Shown here one piece after another: positions 16,411-24,859 of a stretch of DNA of 49,182 nt (positions are counted from its first letter, which is position 1; each line of letters opens with the position of its first letter). Both the position numbers and the translations under genes were made by a program. This stretch comes from Bacillota bacterium (GTDB taxonomy: Bacteria > Bacillota > Limnochordia > DTU087): positions 1-49,182 of the forward strand of contig JAAZMR010000127.1 of the NCBI GenBank assembly GCA_012798695.1. Reading direction: 5' to 3'. Under the pieces are notes generated by a model that was not told the DNA's origin, did no database searches, and saw only the letters and a list, made by a program, of their open reading frames with translations.

Positions 16411-17130
16411 CTAACGCAGCTCTACCTTATAGCGGAAGCGATCTGCTCTAATAATGGAACGCCGAAACTCCACTGCTGTCGCGTCAGGTGCATAGGCAAT
16501 CCGTTCCACCAAGAATACCGGCATGTCACGGGGCAGCTGCAGATATGATGCCTCTTCTTTGGTTGCCGATACTGCTTGAAGGAACTCCTCCGCTCTGCTG
16601 ACATAGATCCCATATCTCGCTTCTAGATGATCATATAGGGCTTCCAGATGAGTCTCTTGTTCTAGGCCCGGACATATGGAACTAGGCAAATATGATGTCT
16701 CTAGCATGATCGGATGCTTGTCCAGGCAGCGTAGGCGGCGAACAATCACCACCGGGGTTGTGGTAGTGATGCATAAGTGTCTAGCTATAACTGGATCAGC
16801 ATTGGTCTTATCCAGATATAAGATTCGGGAAGAGACCTGGTGTGGTTCTTTACCAAAACTGCGGGCGAGGCTGTAAAAACGCAAAAGGTCTTGCTCGATC
16901 TTAGGCTGGGCCACTATACTCCCTTTGCCCTTGCGGGTATGGACTCTTCCTTCTCGCTGCAGCTCTGCTAAAGCGCGGCGCACAGTCGCTCGGCTCACCT
17001 TATATGCTTGGGCCAACTCATTTTCCGAAGGCAGAAGGTCCCCGACCTTCCAATCGCCTTGTAGAATCTGGTCCAAAAGGATAGTCTTGAGCTGATAGTA
17101 GAGGGGAATGGGGCTCACAGGATCGAGCAT
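16411..17130 (-). CDS. GntR-family regulator with UTRA domain
   Basis: This 239-aa protein has an N-terminal winged helix (PLYYQLKTILLDQILQGDWK, LPSENELAQAYKVSRATVRRAL, GRVHTRKGKG) and a C-terminal UTRA effector-binding domain of the HutC/YvoA type (ending YKVELR). The ligand is usually a sugar phosphate or small acid, not known here. It is followed closely by the two chrA-type genes and could regulate them or itself. A near-palindrome sits just upstream of its start. Confidence 0.88.
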   Translation of the reverse strand: MLDPVSPIPLYYQLKTILLDQILQGDWKVGDLLPSENELAQAYKVSRATVRRALAELQREGRVHTRKGKGSIVAQPKIEQDLLRFYSLARSFGKEPHQVSSRILYLDKTNADPVIARHLCITTTTPVVIVRRLRCLDKHPIMLETSYLPSSICPGLEQETHLEALYDHLEARYGIYVSRAEEFLQAVSATKEEASYLQLPRDMPVFLVERIAYAPDATAVEFRRSIIRADRFRYKVELR

Positions 17131-17153
17131 ACAATCACCTCATCATTGAGACC

Positions 17154-17171
17154 TGTACACATGTGCGTACA
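17154..17171. promoter_or_regulatory. Candidate GntR operator
   Basis: TGTACACATGTGCGTACA is palindromic at 14 of 18 positions and lies 24 bases upstream of the GntR start codon. GntR/UTRA proteins bind such short palindromes and often autoregulate. Tentative. Confidence 0.4.
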
Positions 17172-17239
17172 AGTCAAGCATATCCTCAGCTTAGCAAGAA
17201 TGGGTGCTCCTGTCAAGAGAAGCGTAAACCTGGCAGGCT

Positions 17240-17761
17240 TTAAAGATCATCTTCGTCAACGGCCAAAAACCCCCGCTGGTCTAAGACTTGACGGGCCGCT
17301 TCTAAATCTTCCTGGACGGCATATGCGACCGTATGCAGGTGCACACCATTGGTCAGTGAGGAAAGCAAAGTGGCTTCCTCATTAGCCAATTCCTTGAGAA
17401 AGCGCTTCACATCTTGCCTGGAGCTCATCATCAGGCACCCTCGCAGTTCTCCATACAGGGGGTGTTCTATTATCACATCTATTACTTCTAGCCCATAGTC
17501 CACCATTATGTTAAGCTCATCTTCTGTATCCTGTGGTCGATGTTTGACTGCCAAAACAGCTTGGTTCTTATGTCCTCCTTGGGGGAGCATGTAACCTTGA
17601 GGGGTGGCAATTATGCTGTTCCCCTTGGCCCGCAAGATGGCCACATCCTGTACGATCACCTGGCGACTGACACCCAGGTCTTTAGCCAGATCGGAACCAC
17701 TGACTGGGTTGACCTGACCAGACAGTATCTGCAGGATCATGCCTCGGCGTTCTTCACTCAT
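17240..17761 (-). CDS. niaR: NiaR (YrxA) niacin-responsive repressor
   Basis: This 173-aa protein has an HTH_11 domain (MILQILSGQVNPVSGSDLAK, VSRQVIVQDVAILRAKG) followed by the 3H domain with three conserved histidines (IEHPLYGELRG, GVHLHTVAYAV). NiaR represses NAD synthesis and niacin uptake when nicotinic acid is present. The ATG at 17761 follows GAGGTGATGA. It is the last gene of the nadB-nadC-nadA-niaR operon, 13 bases behind nadA, so it probably regulates its own operon. Confidence 0.92.
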   Translation of the reverse strand: MSEERRGMILQILSGQVNPVSGSDLAKDLGVSRQVIVQDVAILRAKGNSIIATPQGYMLPQGGHKNQAVLAVKHRPQDTEDELNIMVDYGLEVIDVIIEHPLYGELRGCLMMSSRQDVKRFLKELANEEATLLSSLTNGVHLHTVAYAVQEDLEAARQVLDQRGFLAVDEDDL

Positions 17762-17774
17762 ACATTCATCACCT

Positions 17775-18869
17775 CTAGCAACCAATATCCAGCATGCGCC
17801 CAATAGCCACCCGGGCCCATCTGGCTGATTCAGGCTTTACAGTTACCTGGTTCCTAATCTCGCCCTTGAGAATGCCTTCTAAGCACCATAGCAGGCTCTC
17901 AGGCGTGATTTTCATCATATCAGGGCAGGGCTCCACTGTTTCATCCAGTGAAAGAATTGTCTGGTCTCGATGTTGTATGGCCAGTCTTTTCACAAGGTTG
18001 ATCTCCGTACCTATACCCCAAGACGAACCAGGGGCAGAAGCCTGTACTTGGCTGATAATCGCCTCTGTAGAGCCATTGGCATCGGCTTCTGACACCGTAT
18101 GATAGGGGCATTCGGGGTGCACCATTATACGGATCCCGGGATGCTCCTGCCTCAAATGCCGGGCTTGGTCTGCTGTAAACTGCTGATGTATAGGGCAGTA
18201 GCCATTCCAGAGTATTAGCCTGGGGTTGTTTGAGCCCATTAGTTCATGCTGATACCGATCCCAGATAGCCATATCGTCCAGGCCAATATCTACCTGTACG
18301 CCAGTATTGCGGCCTAAGTGTTCATCGGGCAAGAAGAAGATTCGCTTGTCTTGCTCCAAAACCCACCGAAAAGCTTTTGCGGCACTAGAAGAAGTACAGG
18401 TTAGACCACCATTTTCTCCACAGAAAGCCTTTACATCCGCCGATGAATTGACATAGGTGATGGGAACGAACTCTTGGCGAAACCGGCTGTCTATCGTTTC
18501 CCAAGCTTCCCTGACCTGCTGGGCGGTGGCCATATCCGCCATCATACACCCTGCCTGAGGCGCTGGCAGCATGACAACTTGTGCAGGGGAAGTGACTATA
18601 TCAGCCGTTTCTGCCATGAACCTTACTCCCAGAAATACGATATACTGAGCCTCTTGGTTCTTCGCTGCTTGCCGTGCTAAGAGAAAGGAGTCTCCCCTTA
18701 GGTCAGCATAGTTAACCACATTTTCCGGTTGGTAGTGGTGACCTAGAATCAAGAGTCTAGTGCCCAGCTGGTCACGAATTTCCTGAATGCGGGAGCCAAA
18801 CTGATGATCTTTCAAGTTTGATGGGGATGAAGATAGCCGAGGGCCATTCACTGCTGCATTCAAAACCAT
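17775..18869 (-). CDS. nadA: Quinolinate synthase
   Basis: This 364-aa enzyme condenses iminoaspartate with dihydroxyacetone phosphate to quinolinate using a [4Fe-4S] cluster. Seen are LILGHHYQPENVVNYADLRGDS, the cluster cysteines in APQAGCMMAD, MVHPECPYH and EPCPDMMKI, and the FLPDEHLGRNTG substrate loop. The length fits the longer NadA type found in Bacillus. It lies 11 bases after nadC in the same operon. Confidence 0.95.
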   Translation of the reverse strand: MVLNAAVNGPRLSSSPSNLKDHQFGSRIQEIRDQLGTRLLILGHHYQPENVVNYADLRGDSFLLARQAAKNQEAQYIVFLGVRFMAETADIVTSPAQVVMLPAPQAGCMMADMATAQQVREAWETIDSRFRQEFVPITYVNSSADVKAFCGENGGLTCTSSSAAKAFRWVLEQDKRIFFLPDEHLGRNTGVQVDIGLDDMAIWDRYQHELMGSNNPRLILWNGYCPIHQQFTADQARHLRQEHPGIRIMVHPECPYHTVSEADANGSTEAIISQVQASAPGSSWGIGTEINLVKRLAIQHRDQTILSLDETVEPCPDMMKITPESLLWCLEGILKGEIRNQVTVKPESARWARVAIGRMLDIGC

Positions 18870-18880
18870 ACTGATTCTCC

Positions 18881-19708
18881 TTAATCCATTTTTATGTCTA
18901 AGCTAATATCCAAGGGAGGAGCGGAATGAGTGAGCCAGCCCAGGGAGACGACATCGACACCAGCAGCGGCTACGGTGGCTACTTGAGCGGGAGTTATGCC
19001 TCCAGATGCCTCGACTATGGCTTGATCTGCGATCACGGCCACCGCCTCTTTCATTGCTTGCGGCTCCATGTTATCCAACATGATTACATCGGCACCGGCT
19101 GCTAGTGCCTCCTTGACCTGACTTAAAGTTTCCACTTCCACTTCTACTTTTACCATGTGGCCCACATGAGCTCTCGCCAAGTCTATGGCTGTTGTAATAC
19201 CACCGGCTACTTCGATATGATTATCCTTGATAAGTACTGCATCATCAAGCCCAAAACGATGGTTCTTGCCGCCTCCCATGCGCACAGCATACTTTTCCAG
19301 TACCCTCAGACCAGGTGTTGTCTTGCGGGTATCAGTAATAGTCGTGCCGAAGGGTTCTGCGGCTTCGACTGCTGTATGTGTAGCAGTAGCAATTCCCGAT
19401 AGACGCTGTAGGAAATTCAGAGCTACTCGCTCGCCAGCCAAGATACTGCGCGCGTTACCGGCAATAGAGGCTATTACCTGTCCTTGTTCGATCTGCCCGC
19501 CATCGTCAAAGAATGGCTGGAAACGAATATCTGGGTCGATCAAATGAAATACTCTTTGGGCAATCTCTACTCCGGCCAAGATTCCGCTAGACTTGCTAAT
19601 CAGATCTGCTGTCACCGGCAGAGATGAGGGCGTGATGGCCTCGGTAGTTATGTCCCCTCTGCCAAGGTCTTCTTCCAAAGCTTGTCGTAGGATTTTGTCT
19701 ATCAACAT
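18881..19708 (-). CDS. nadC: Nicotinate-nucleotide pyrophosphorylase (carboxylating)
   Basis: This 275-aa enzyme converts quinolinate and PRPP to nicotinate mononucleotide. Key motifs are LEEDLGRGDITTEAI, ITDTRKTTPGLR, VRMGGGKNHRFGLDD and VEASGGI, which hold the PRPP and quinolinate ligands. The ATG at 19708 follows AGAGGTG with 6-base spacing; an earlier ATG at 19741 would overlap nadB. Confidence 0.95.
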   Translation of the reverse strand: MLIDKILRQALEEDLGRGDITTEAITPSSLPVTADLISKSSGILAGVEIAQRVFHLIDPDIRFQPFFDDGGQIEQGQVIASIAGNARSILAGERVALNFLQRLSGIATATHTAVEAAEPFGTTITDTRKTTPGLRVLEKYAVRMGGGKNHRFGLDDAVLIKDNHIEVAGGITTAIDLARAHVGHMVKVEVEVETLSQVKEALAAGADVIMLDNMEPQAMKEAVAVIADQAIVEASGGITPAQVATVAAAGVDVVSLGWLTHSAPPLDISLDIKMD

Positions 19709-19724
19709 ATGGGCACCTCTTTCA

Positions 19725-21254
19725 TTATCTAGACAAACCACTGGTCACTGCTGCCGGTTCTCGCTGAAGCGGAAAGTCGGAACGGTAGTGGCTGCCGCGG
19801 CTTTCTTGCCGGGCTAAGGCTGCCTCTGTTACCAGCTGAGCCACAGTGATCATATTGCCTAAAGCTATGTTCCCAGGGTCCAGCCGGAGCTTCCAGCTTT
19901 GCAGCTGGCTTAATGCTTCGCAAAGCCCTTGCTGAGAACGAATGATCCCTACTTTCTCCCACATCAGATCTCGCAATCCCTGGCAGATACCCATATCAGT
20001 CTTGGTTTGAAAACTGGCTGTGGTCGGACGGACTGCATGCATGTATGGCTTACCACTACTCTTGATGGGTACACTCCCAAGCATCTCTTTTATTGCCCTA
20101 CCTGTTCGATACCCAAAAACCAAGCCTTCTAGCAGAGAGTTACTGGCGAGGCGGTTGGCACCGTGGATACCGGTACAAGCCACCTCACCACAAGCATATA
20201 GGCCCGGCACATTAGTACGTCCGTCAAGATCAGTGGCTATACCTCCCATGATAAAATGGGCGGCTGGGGCAATCGGTATCATATCATCCGGTGGATTAAT
20301 CCCATTTTCTTGGCAAGCAGCATGAATAGTAGGAAAAATATGAGGGAAATCAGTTCCGATAGGGGTGGCATCGAGGAACACTTGGTGGCCTTGCTTTAGC
20401 TCAGCATAGACAGCTCTGGCCACAACATCACGAGGTGCGAGCTCGCCCCAGCGGTGGTGGCGGCACATGAATCGCTCACCTTGATCGTTGATTAGTAAGG
20501 CCCCTCTGCCTCGAACGGCTTCAGAAACTAATGTCATGGGGTTATCAGAGGTACATAACGCAGTAGGGTGAAACTGGACAAACTCCATACTATTTAACTG
20601 GGCTCCTGCTCGATAAGCTAAGGCAAATCCATCACCTGTGGCTGGAAGCGCATTAGTTGTATGAGCAAAGATTTGTCCACATCCTCCAGTGGCCAGTACC
20701 ACCGCCCCGGCCCTGATCACCACGAGGCTTTGTGACCGCCTATCAAAAGCGATCACACCAGTAATGCACTCTGCTTCCATCAGGAGATCTACAACGTATA
20801 TACCCTCGCGTATGACGATGCCAGATTCATTTCTTGCTCTTTGCATGAGGGTTTCGGCCAGCATTCGTCCGGATGTATCACCACCGGCGGAAATAACACG
20901 GGCGGTCGAGTGAGCCCCTTCCCTCTGTAGGAGGGGTTTGCCTTGAGCATCTTTGTCATAGGGGAAGCCCCAGTTCATGAGTTCCTTGACTCTTTCTAAG
21001 CCTTCTTGGACTAGGATTTCTACAGCTCTTACATTACATATTCCACATCCCGCCTGTAATGTATCGGCGAGATGGCTTTCCGGACTATCTTTCGGGCCGA
21101 TAGCAGCTGCTATGCCACCCTGTGCCAGTGGAGTACTGCCCGCGGGCAATTCCTCTTTGGTCAATAGCCATACAGTTCCGGACTTACACGCCTGTAAGGC
21201 ACAGGCCAAACCGGCGACACCTCCACCGACGACTATGTAATCCGTATATAACAT
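19725..21254 (-). CDS. nadB: L-aspartate oxidase
   Basis: This 509-aa flavoprotein oxidises L-aspartate to iminoaspartate, the first step of NAD synthesis. It has the FAD motif VVGGGVAGLACAL at the N terminus, the substrate loop with HSTARVISAGGDTSGR, and the HFIMGGIATDLDGRT and GLYACGEVACTGIHG segments. It uses fumarate as acceptor without oxygen in anaerobes. ATG at 21254 is preceded by GGGGTGAG. It heads the operon behind a sigma-A promoter. Confidence 0.95.
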   Translation of the reverse strand: MLYTDYIVVGGGVAGLACALQACKSGTVWLLTKEELPAGSTPLAQGGIAAAIGPKDSPESHLADTLQAGCGICNVRAVEILVQEGLERVKELMNWGFPYDKDAQGKPLLQREGAHSTARVISAGGDTSGRMLAETLMQRARNESGIVIREGIYVVDLLMEAECITGVIAFDRRSQSLVVIRAGAVVLATGGCGQIFAHTTNALPATGDGFALAYRAGAQLNSMEFVQFHPTALCTSDNPMTLVSEAVRGRGALLINDQGERFMCRHHRWGELAPRDVVARAVYAELKQGHQVFLDATPIGTDFPHIFPTIHAACQENGINPPDDMIPIAPAAHFIMGGIATDLDGRTNVPGLYACGEVACTGIHGANRLASNSLLEGLVFGYRTGRAIKEMLGSVPIKSSGKPYMHAVRPTTASFQTKTDMGICQGLRDLMWEKVGIIRSQQGLCEALSQLQSWKLRLDPGNIALGNMITVAQLVTEAALARQESRGSHYRSDFPLQREPAAVTSGLSR

Positions 21255-21308
21255 CAAGACTCACCCCAACTTCCTCTCGTCCTCGACTTCAGATGGTCTA
21301 TCTACTTC

Positions 21309-21337
21309 ATTATCTGTATATGCACCTGTCTTGTCAA
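21309..21337 (-). promoter_or_regulatory. Promoter of the nadBCA-niaR operon with possible NiaR operator
   Basis: On the minus strand TTGACA (21332-21337), 17 bases and GATAAT (21309-21314). The spacer contains AGACAGGTGCA, a plausible half-site region for NiaR, which is encoded at the end of the operon. The operator is an inference. Confidence 0.65.
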
Positions 21338-21451
21338 CAGAGGAAATGATTCTATGCGAATCTGCAGTTGGTGTAGAGTCTTAGGAAGCGCGGGCAGGGA
21401 AGTGGTGCATGACTGCTTCGGTCTACCTTCATATCTTCCAGTACCTGGTCA

Positions 21452-22198
21452 TCATTTGAGACCAACGTAAACATACATGTTTATGCTGTAGAAATATCCA
21501 TCACCGGATGCAAGTTGTTGGATATCTGCAAGAAACCTTGTATAGTCATCTTCACTGATCATATTTCTCTTCACCAGTGAACCGAAATCCTGAATCCTTT
21601 GGTAGCCATAAAATGGTTCACTATATTCGGTGTTGGTTAGCACATAGGTTTCTATCCGACCATTCCTGAACAAACCGCTTTGCTGAAAGGTTCTCCACAG
21701 CCTCCGCCCCATCCACGCGTCTATGTCAGACATCCACTCTTGCTTCCAATCACTAAAGGTATGGACTATTCGCCTCACGAGCTCCTTATCTTCTCCGTCA
21801 ATTAGCTGGGAATCCCAGTCAAAGTGAGCGAAGATAGCTTGCCCATTGGGTTTGAGAACCCGATGCACTTCTGCAATCAATGATTGCTTATCGGTAATAC
21901 ACTCTAGGACATTGTTTGATAGAACAACATCAAAGGAATTGCCTGCAAAACCCAGCTTACCCTCGATGTTGTCGTGTGTGAACTTCATTCTTGGATCAGA
22001 ATGATATTGGCTCTTTGCCCTCAAAATCGAGTTCTCCATTGAGTCAATACCGTATAGCAATGAATCCTCGTCAACGATCTGGGCTATTCGACCAAGATCG
22101 TACCCTGTGCCACATCCCAAATCTAGAACACTCATCGCTGGTTTCACGTCTATAAGGGAGTATATGAACTCCCGCATCTTCACATTATTTAGATCCAT
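21452..22198 (-). CDS. Class I SAM-dependent methyltransferase
   Basis: This 248-aa protein has the methyltransferase motif I VLDLGCGTGYDLGRIAQI, then the acidic ligand of SAM (LYGIDSMENS), a motif II/III region (VVLSNNVLECI) and VHRVLKPNGQAIFAHFDWDS. This is the Methyltransf_11/25 type. The last 100 residues form a helical cap, probably for substrate choice. Substrate is unknown, and no neighbour suggests one. Confidence 0.8.
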   Translation of the reverse strand: MDLNNVKMREFIYSLIDVKPAMSVLDLGCGTGYDLGRIAQIVDEDSLLYGIDSMENSILRAKSQYHSDPRMKFTHDNIEGKLGFAGNSFDVVLSNNVLECITDKQSLIAEVHRVLKPNGQAIFAHFDWDSQLIDGEDKELVRRIVHTFSDWKQEWMSDIDAWMGRRLWRTFQQSGLFRNGRIETYVLTNTEYSEPFYGYQRIQDFGSLVKRNMISEDDYTRFLADIQQLASGDGYFYSINMYVYVGLK

Positions 22199-22410
22199 AA
22201 TGCTACTCCTTCCTCAAAGACCACAGCAGGGTACTTCTCCCAACTTTGCATTTGTGATGATCCTCGTTATTTGGTGATGCCATCGACTCTACTGAGCCTA
22301 CTGGGCAGGATAAACTCCTTTCCATTCGTCACGGAACGTCTGAATTCGGCCATTTCTCTGCTCTCCCTCTCCTCTCATCTCCTCGGAAATAGAAAAGACG
22401 CTGCTTGCGC

Positions 22411-22439
22411 TTGATTTCCGCAAAAAATCCGGGTATAAT
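22411..22439 (+). promoter_or_regulatory. Promoter of the tRNA-Gly/tRNA-Thr pair
   Basis: TTGATT (22411-22416), 17 bases and TATAAT (22434-22439) stand 11 bases before tRNA-Gly. The 210 bases between the methyltransferase start and this promoter hold nothing else I can recognise. Confidence 0.8.
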
Positions 22440-22450
22440 AAAAGACACAA

Positions 22451-22525
22451 GCGGATGTGGCCTAGTGGTATGGCATCGGCTTCCCAAGCCGAGGATCGCG
22501 GGTTCGAATCCCGTCATCCGCTCCA
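22451..22525 (+). tRNA. tRNA-Gly (CCC)
   Basis: The acceptor stem GCGGATG pairs with CATCCGC. The anticodon loop TTCCCAA gives CCC at 22483-22485. The T loop is TTCGAAT and CCA is encoded. Confidence 0.97.
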
Positions 22526-22532
22526 TTTTATT

Positions 22533-22608
22533 GCCGGCGTAGCTCAATCGGCAGAGCGACGCATTCGTAATGCGTAGGTTAGCGGTTCAATTCCGCTCGC
22601 CGGCTCCA
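22533..22608 (+). tRNA. tRNA-Thr (CGT)
   Basis: The acceptor stem GCCGGCG pairs with CGCCGGC. The anticodon loop TTCGTAA gives CGT at 22566-22568. CCA is encoded. It lies 7 bases behind tRNA-Gly and shares its transcript. Confidence 0.97.
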
Positions 22609-22611
22609 AGT

Positions 22612-22650
22612 AACTCCGCAACCAGGGCGTAATGCAGGTGCGGAGTTTTG
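22612..22650 (+). terminator. Terminator of the tRNA-Gly/Thr transcript
   Basis: AACTCCGCA (22612-22620) pairs with TGCGGAGTT (22639-22647), followed by TTG. The 9-bp stem stands directly after tRNA-Thr. Confidence 0.75.
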
Positions 22651-22700
22651 TGATCGCTGCTATCTTGCCCTATTACTGGATGGCGGGCTAGAATAACGAG

Positions 22701-22732
22701 AAAGCCCCACCGGAATCGTCCGATGGGGCTTT
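22701..22732 (-). terminator. Terminator of tRNA-Val
   Basis: AAAGCCCCA (22701-22709) and TGGGGCTTT (22724-22732) form a 9-bp stem with built-in A and T tracts, so it can act in both directions. It ends the leftward tRNA-Val transcript. Confidence 0.75.
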
Positions 22733-22737
22733 AGCTA

Positions 22738-22814
22738 TGGTGGTCGCATCTGGACTCGAACCAGAGGCCTCCACGATGTGAGCGTGGCGCTCTAACCGAC
22801 TGAGCTATGCGACC
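22738..22814 (-). tRNA. tRNA-Val (CAC)
   Basis: On the minus strand the acceptor stem GGTCGCA pairs with TGCGACC. The anticodon loop CTCACAT gives CAC (plus-strand 22778-22780). The T arm is CTCTGGTTCGAGTCCAGA and CCA is encoded. Confidence 0.97.
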
Positions 22815-22833
22815 TCATCACTTTTGTATTCCC

Positions 22834-22862
22834 ATTATATCGCGATCGCTTTGCTATGTAAA
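22834..22862 (-). promoter_or_regulatory. Promoter of tRNA-Val
   Basis: On the minus strand TTTACA (22857-22862), 17 bases and TATAAT (22834-22839), 19 bases before the tRNA. Confidence 0.78.
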
Positions 22863-22870
22863 GAGGGAGT

Positions 22871-22902
22871 TTGCTGATGCTCTTTCGAAAGAGCATCAGC
22901 AA
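22871..22902. terminator. Perfect 32-base palindrome after mscS
   Basis: Arms of 14 bp (TTGCTGATGCTCTT and its complement) enclose a TCGA centre, giving a UUCG-like tetraloop hairpin. It stands just after the mscS stop on the minus strand and before the tRNA-Val promoter. It probably terminates mscS, although no long T-run follows. Confidence 0.55.
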
Positions 22903-22910
22903 GATAGTGG

Positions 22911-23735
22911 CTATATACTGGTGTCGCCCTTAATATGCACATCCATTTGGGCAAATGGAATTTCGATGCCAGCTTGATCGAAGGCGGTTTTCGCCCTCTC
23001 CAATATATCAAAACGCACTGGCCAATAATTACTACGGTTAACCCAGACGCGCACAAAATAGTTCAAACCATGGTCTCCATACTCGCCGATCACAATCTGA
23101 GGTGCCGGATCTGGCAGTACAAAGGGATTACCTTGGATAACCTGGCCAAGTACCTCCTTGACTTTATCTATGTCATTGTCAAAACTGGCACTGAATACCA
23201 GATCTAGACGGCGAGTGGCATTGGTGGAGTAGTTGATAGCACTGGTATTAGAAAGCTGTGCATTGGGAATGATGACTCGCCGGTTATCAGGGGTGCGCAG
23301 ATAGGTATGAAAGATCTGAATCTGTTCAACGGTCCCTGAGTACCCTGCTGCTTCTATAAAATCGCCAACCTTAAAAGGTCGTAATGCCATGATCAGCACG
23401 CCTCCAGCGAGGTTGGCTAAGCTGCCCTGTAATGCTAAGCCCACAGCTAATCCGGCGGAGGCCAACAATGCGATGACTGAGGCCATTTCCACACCGAGCA
23501 TAGAGGCGATGATAATACCAAGAATTACATATAAGCTGAGACGAATAGCGGGGATAAGAAATGTGTGTAAAGATTCGTCAACATGATGCTTATCCATTGA
23601 GCCCCCTACGACATTTACTAGGTATTGCACAAGGCGTTTCCCAACAATAAGAACAACGATCGACCAAAGCAGTTTCCATCCTGAAGCAAGAACCAGGGCA
23701 TATAGATTCTGCAGTTCGCTTCCATCCAGGTTCAT
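22911..23735 (-). CDS. mscS: Small-conductance mechanosensitive channel
   Basis: This 274-aa MscS channel has three N-terminal membrane helices. Its pore helix is nearly identical to the family type (GLAVGLALQGSLANLAGGV, RPFKVGDFI), followed by the beta domain (VIIPNAQLSNTSAINYS) and the C-terminal cage. It opens under membrane tension to release solutes at hypo-osmotic shock. The ATG at 23735 has GGAGAGG about 10 bases upstream. The frame stays open upstream to 23930, but those residues look unlike any MscS N terminus. Confidence 0.93.
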   Translation of the reverse strand: MNLDGSELQNLYALVLASGWKLLWSIVVLIVGKRLVQYLVNVVGGSMDKHHVDESLHTFLIPAIRLSLYVILGIIIASMLGVEMASVIALLASAGLAVGLALQGSLANLAGGVLIMALRPFKVGDFIEAAGYSGTVEQIQIFHTYLRTPDNRRVIIPNAQLSNTSAINYSTNATRRLDLVFSASFDNDIDKVKEVLGQVIQGNPFVLPDPAPQIVIGEYGDHGLNYFVRVWVNRSNYWPVRFDILERAKTAFDQAGIEIPFAQMDVHIKGDTSI

Positions 23736-24148
23736 CTTCCCATCCCTCTCCATATGAATCCAAACAGCTTGTATCTCCTGGTACACCATCCAGTGATCTA
23801 ATGTGCAGGTATCCCCCTTCTTGGGCAAAGTATCTGTTGTACCTTCTTTGCATAATCTTATGCACCTGTCATGTCCCCATAATACCCAAAAATTACCGGT
23901 GGTGCTGCTGTATACCCCATGTGTAACCAAGACATATTAGAGGCAGAGGTCGGCAATGTCTTTCGGCCCTGATTCGAAACTCAAGTAGTTCGAGCCACTA
24001 TACCCGCATACGCCTTTCTGCCGGTAGGTGGCAGGCTCGCCCAGAGTCTATCAGCCCCAAGACCCCTTGCTGGCCTCTATGATTTTTGTTCGCCACTGGT
24101 ATTGCATATCATTGAGAGGAGACAACTAGTGATGGAGGTAGAACTGGA
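23736..24148. other. Intergenic region, divergent mscS and DUF421 genes
   Basis: These 413 bases hold the start regions of the two divergent genes. A perfect palindrome GCATAATCTTATGC at 23850-23863 could be an operator. I find no convincing gene or consensus promoter. Confidence 0.4.
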
Positions 24149-24859
24149 TTGAGCCTAGGTGTGTCTATGACCAGGACATTGATTTTCTATGCAGTCTTGC
24201 TGTTACTGCTGCGGATCATGGGCAAGCGGGAAATCGGGTCTCTTTCTCCTTTTGATCTGGTAGTCACCATCATGATCGCAGAGCTAGCAGCATTACCTAT
24301 GGAAAACCCCGAGATCAGCTTATTGGATGCTCTTATACCTATCTTAACTTTGACGGTGGCAGAGATTACAGTTTCTTATGCTACCTTGAAAAGTGAAACT
24401 GTACGGCTCTTGCTTACCGGTACTCCCAGCATTATAATTCGGGGTGGTGAGATTATCGAAAGTGAAATGCGCCGGGTGCGATATAATCTAGGTGATCTCA
24501 TGTTGCAGTTGCGCCTTAAGGGTGTAAGCAATATTGCCGATGTCGAGGTGGCAATTCTGGAAACCAATGGTGAGCTCAGTGTGATCCTTAAGTCCCAGCA
24601 GCGTCCCTTGGTACCAGCCGATCTTGGTATAGAAACTGAATACGAAGGTTTGCCGCTGATCCTTGTAGTTGATGGAGTCGTCAACGAGTTTAACTTAAAA
24701 CAGGCCGATCTGGATCACGAGTGGCTAACCTCCCGTTTGCAGGAACGGGGCATTGAGTCTGTAGAAGAAGTCTTGTTGGCCAGCCTAGATACTGTGGGGA
24801 GCCTATTTGTACAGAGGAAAAACCGGTCTAGGAGGAAGAAACGTGCGGACATACTATGA
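24149..24859 (+). CDS. DUF421 (YetF-like) membrane protein
   Basis: This 236-aa protein has three N-terminal membrane helices with RIMGKREIGSLSPFDLVVTI, the DUF421 signature, followed by a cytosolic domain (VRLLLTGTPSIIIRGGEI and LMLQLRLKGVSNIADVEVA). YetF-type proteins occur in many Firmicutes; some paralogues act in spores, but the biochemical role is unknown. The TTG at 24149 lies 8 bases behind GGAGGT; GTG 24161 and ATG 24167 are alternatives. Its 3' end overlaps the next gene by 17 bases and contains that gene's ribosome site. Confidence 0.85.
   Translation: MSLGVSMTRTLIFYAVLLLLLRIMGKREIGSLSPFDLVVTIMIAELAALPMENPEISLLDALIPILTLTVAEITVSYATLKSETVRLLLTGTPSIIIRGGEIIESEMRRVRYNLGDLMLQLRLKGVSNIADVEVAILETNGELSVILKSQQRPLVPADLGIETEYEGLPLILVVDGVVNEFNLKQADLDHEWLTSRLQERGIESVEEVLLASLDTVGSLFVQRKNRSRRKKRADIL

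Noticed and set aside
22842-22849. GCGATCGC octamer, as in cyanobacterial HIP1 repeats
   Set aside because: A single copy without repetition in the window.
23736-23930. Open upstream extension of mscS by 65 codons
   Set aside because: The extra residues are Cys- and Trp-containing and unlike MscS; GGAGAGG and ATG 23735 fit the family length.
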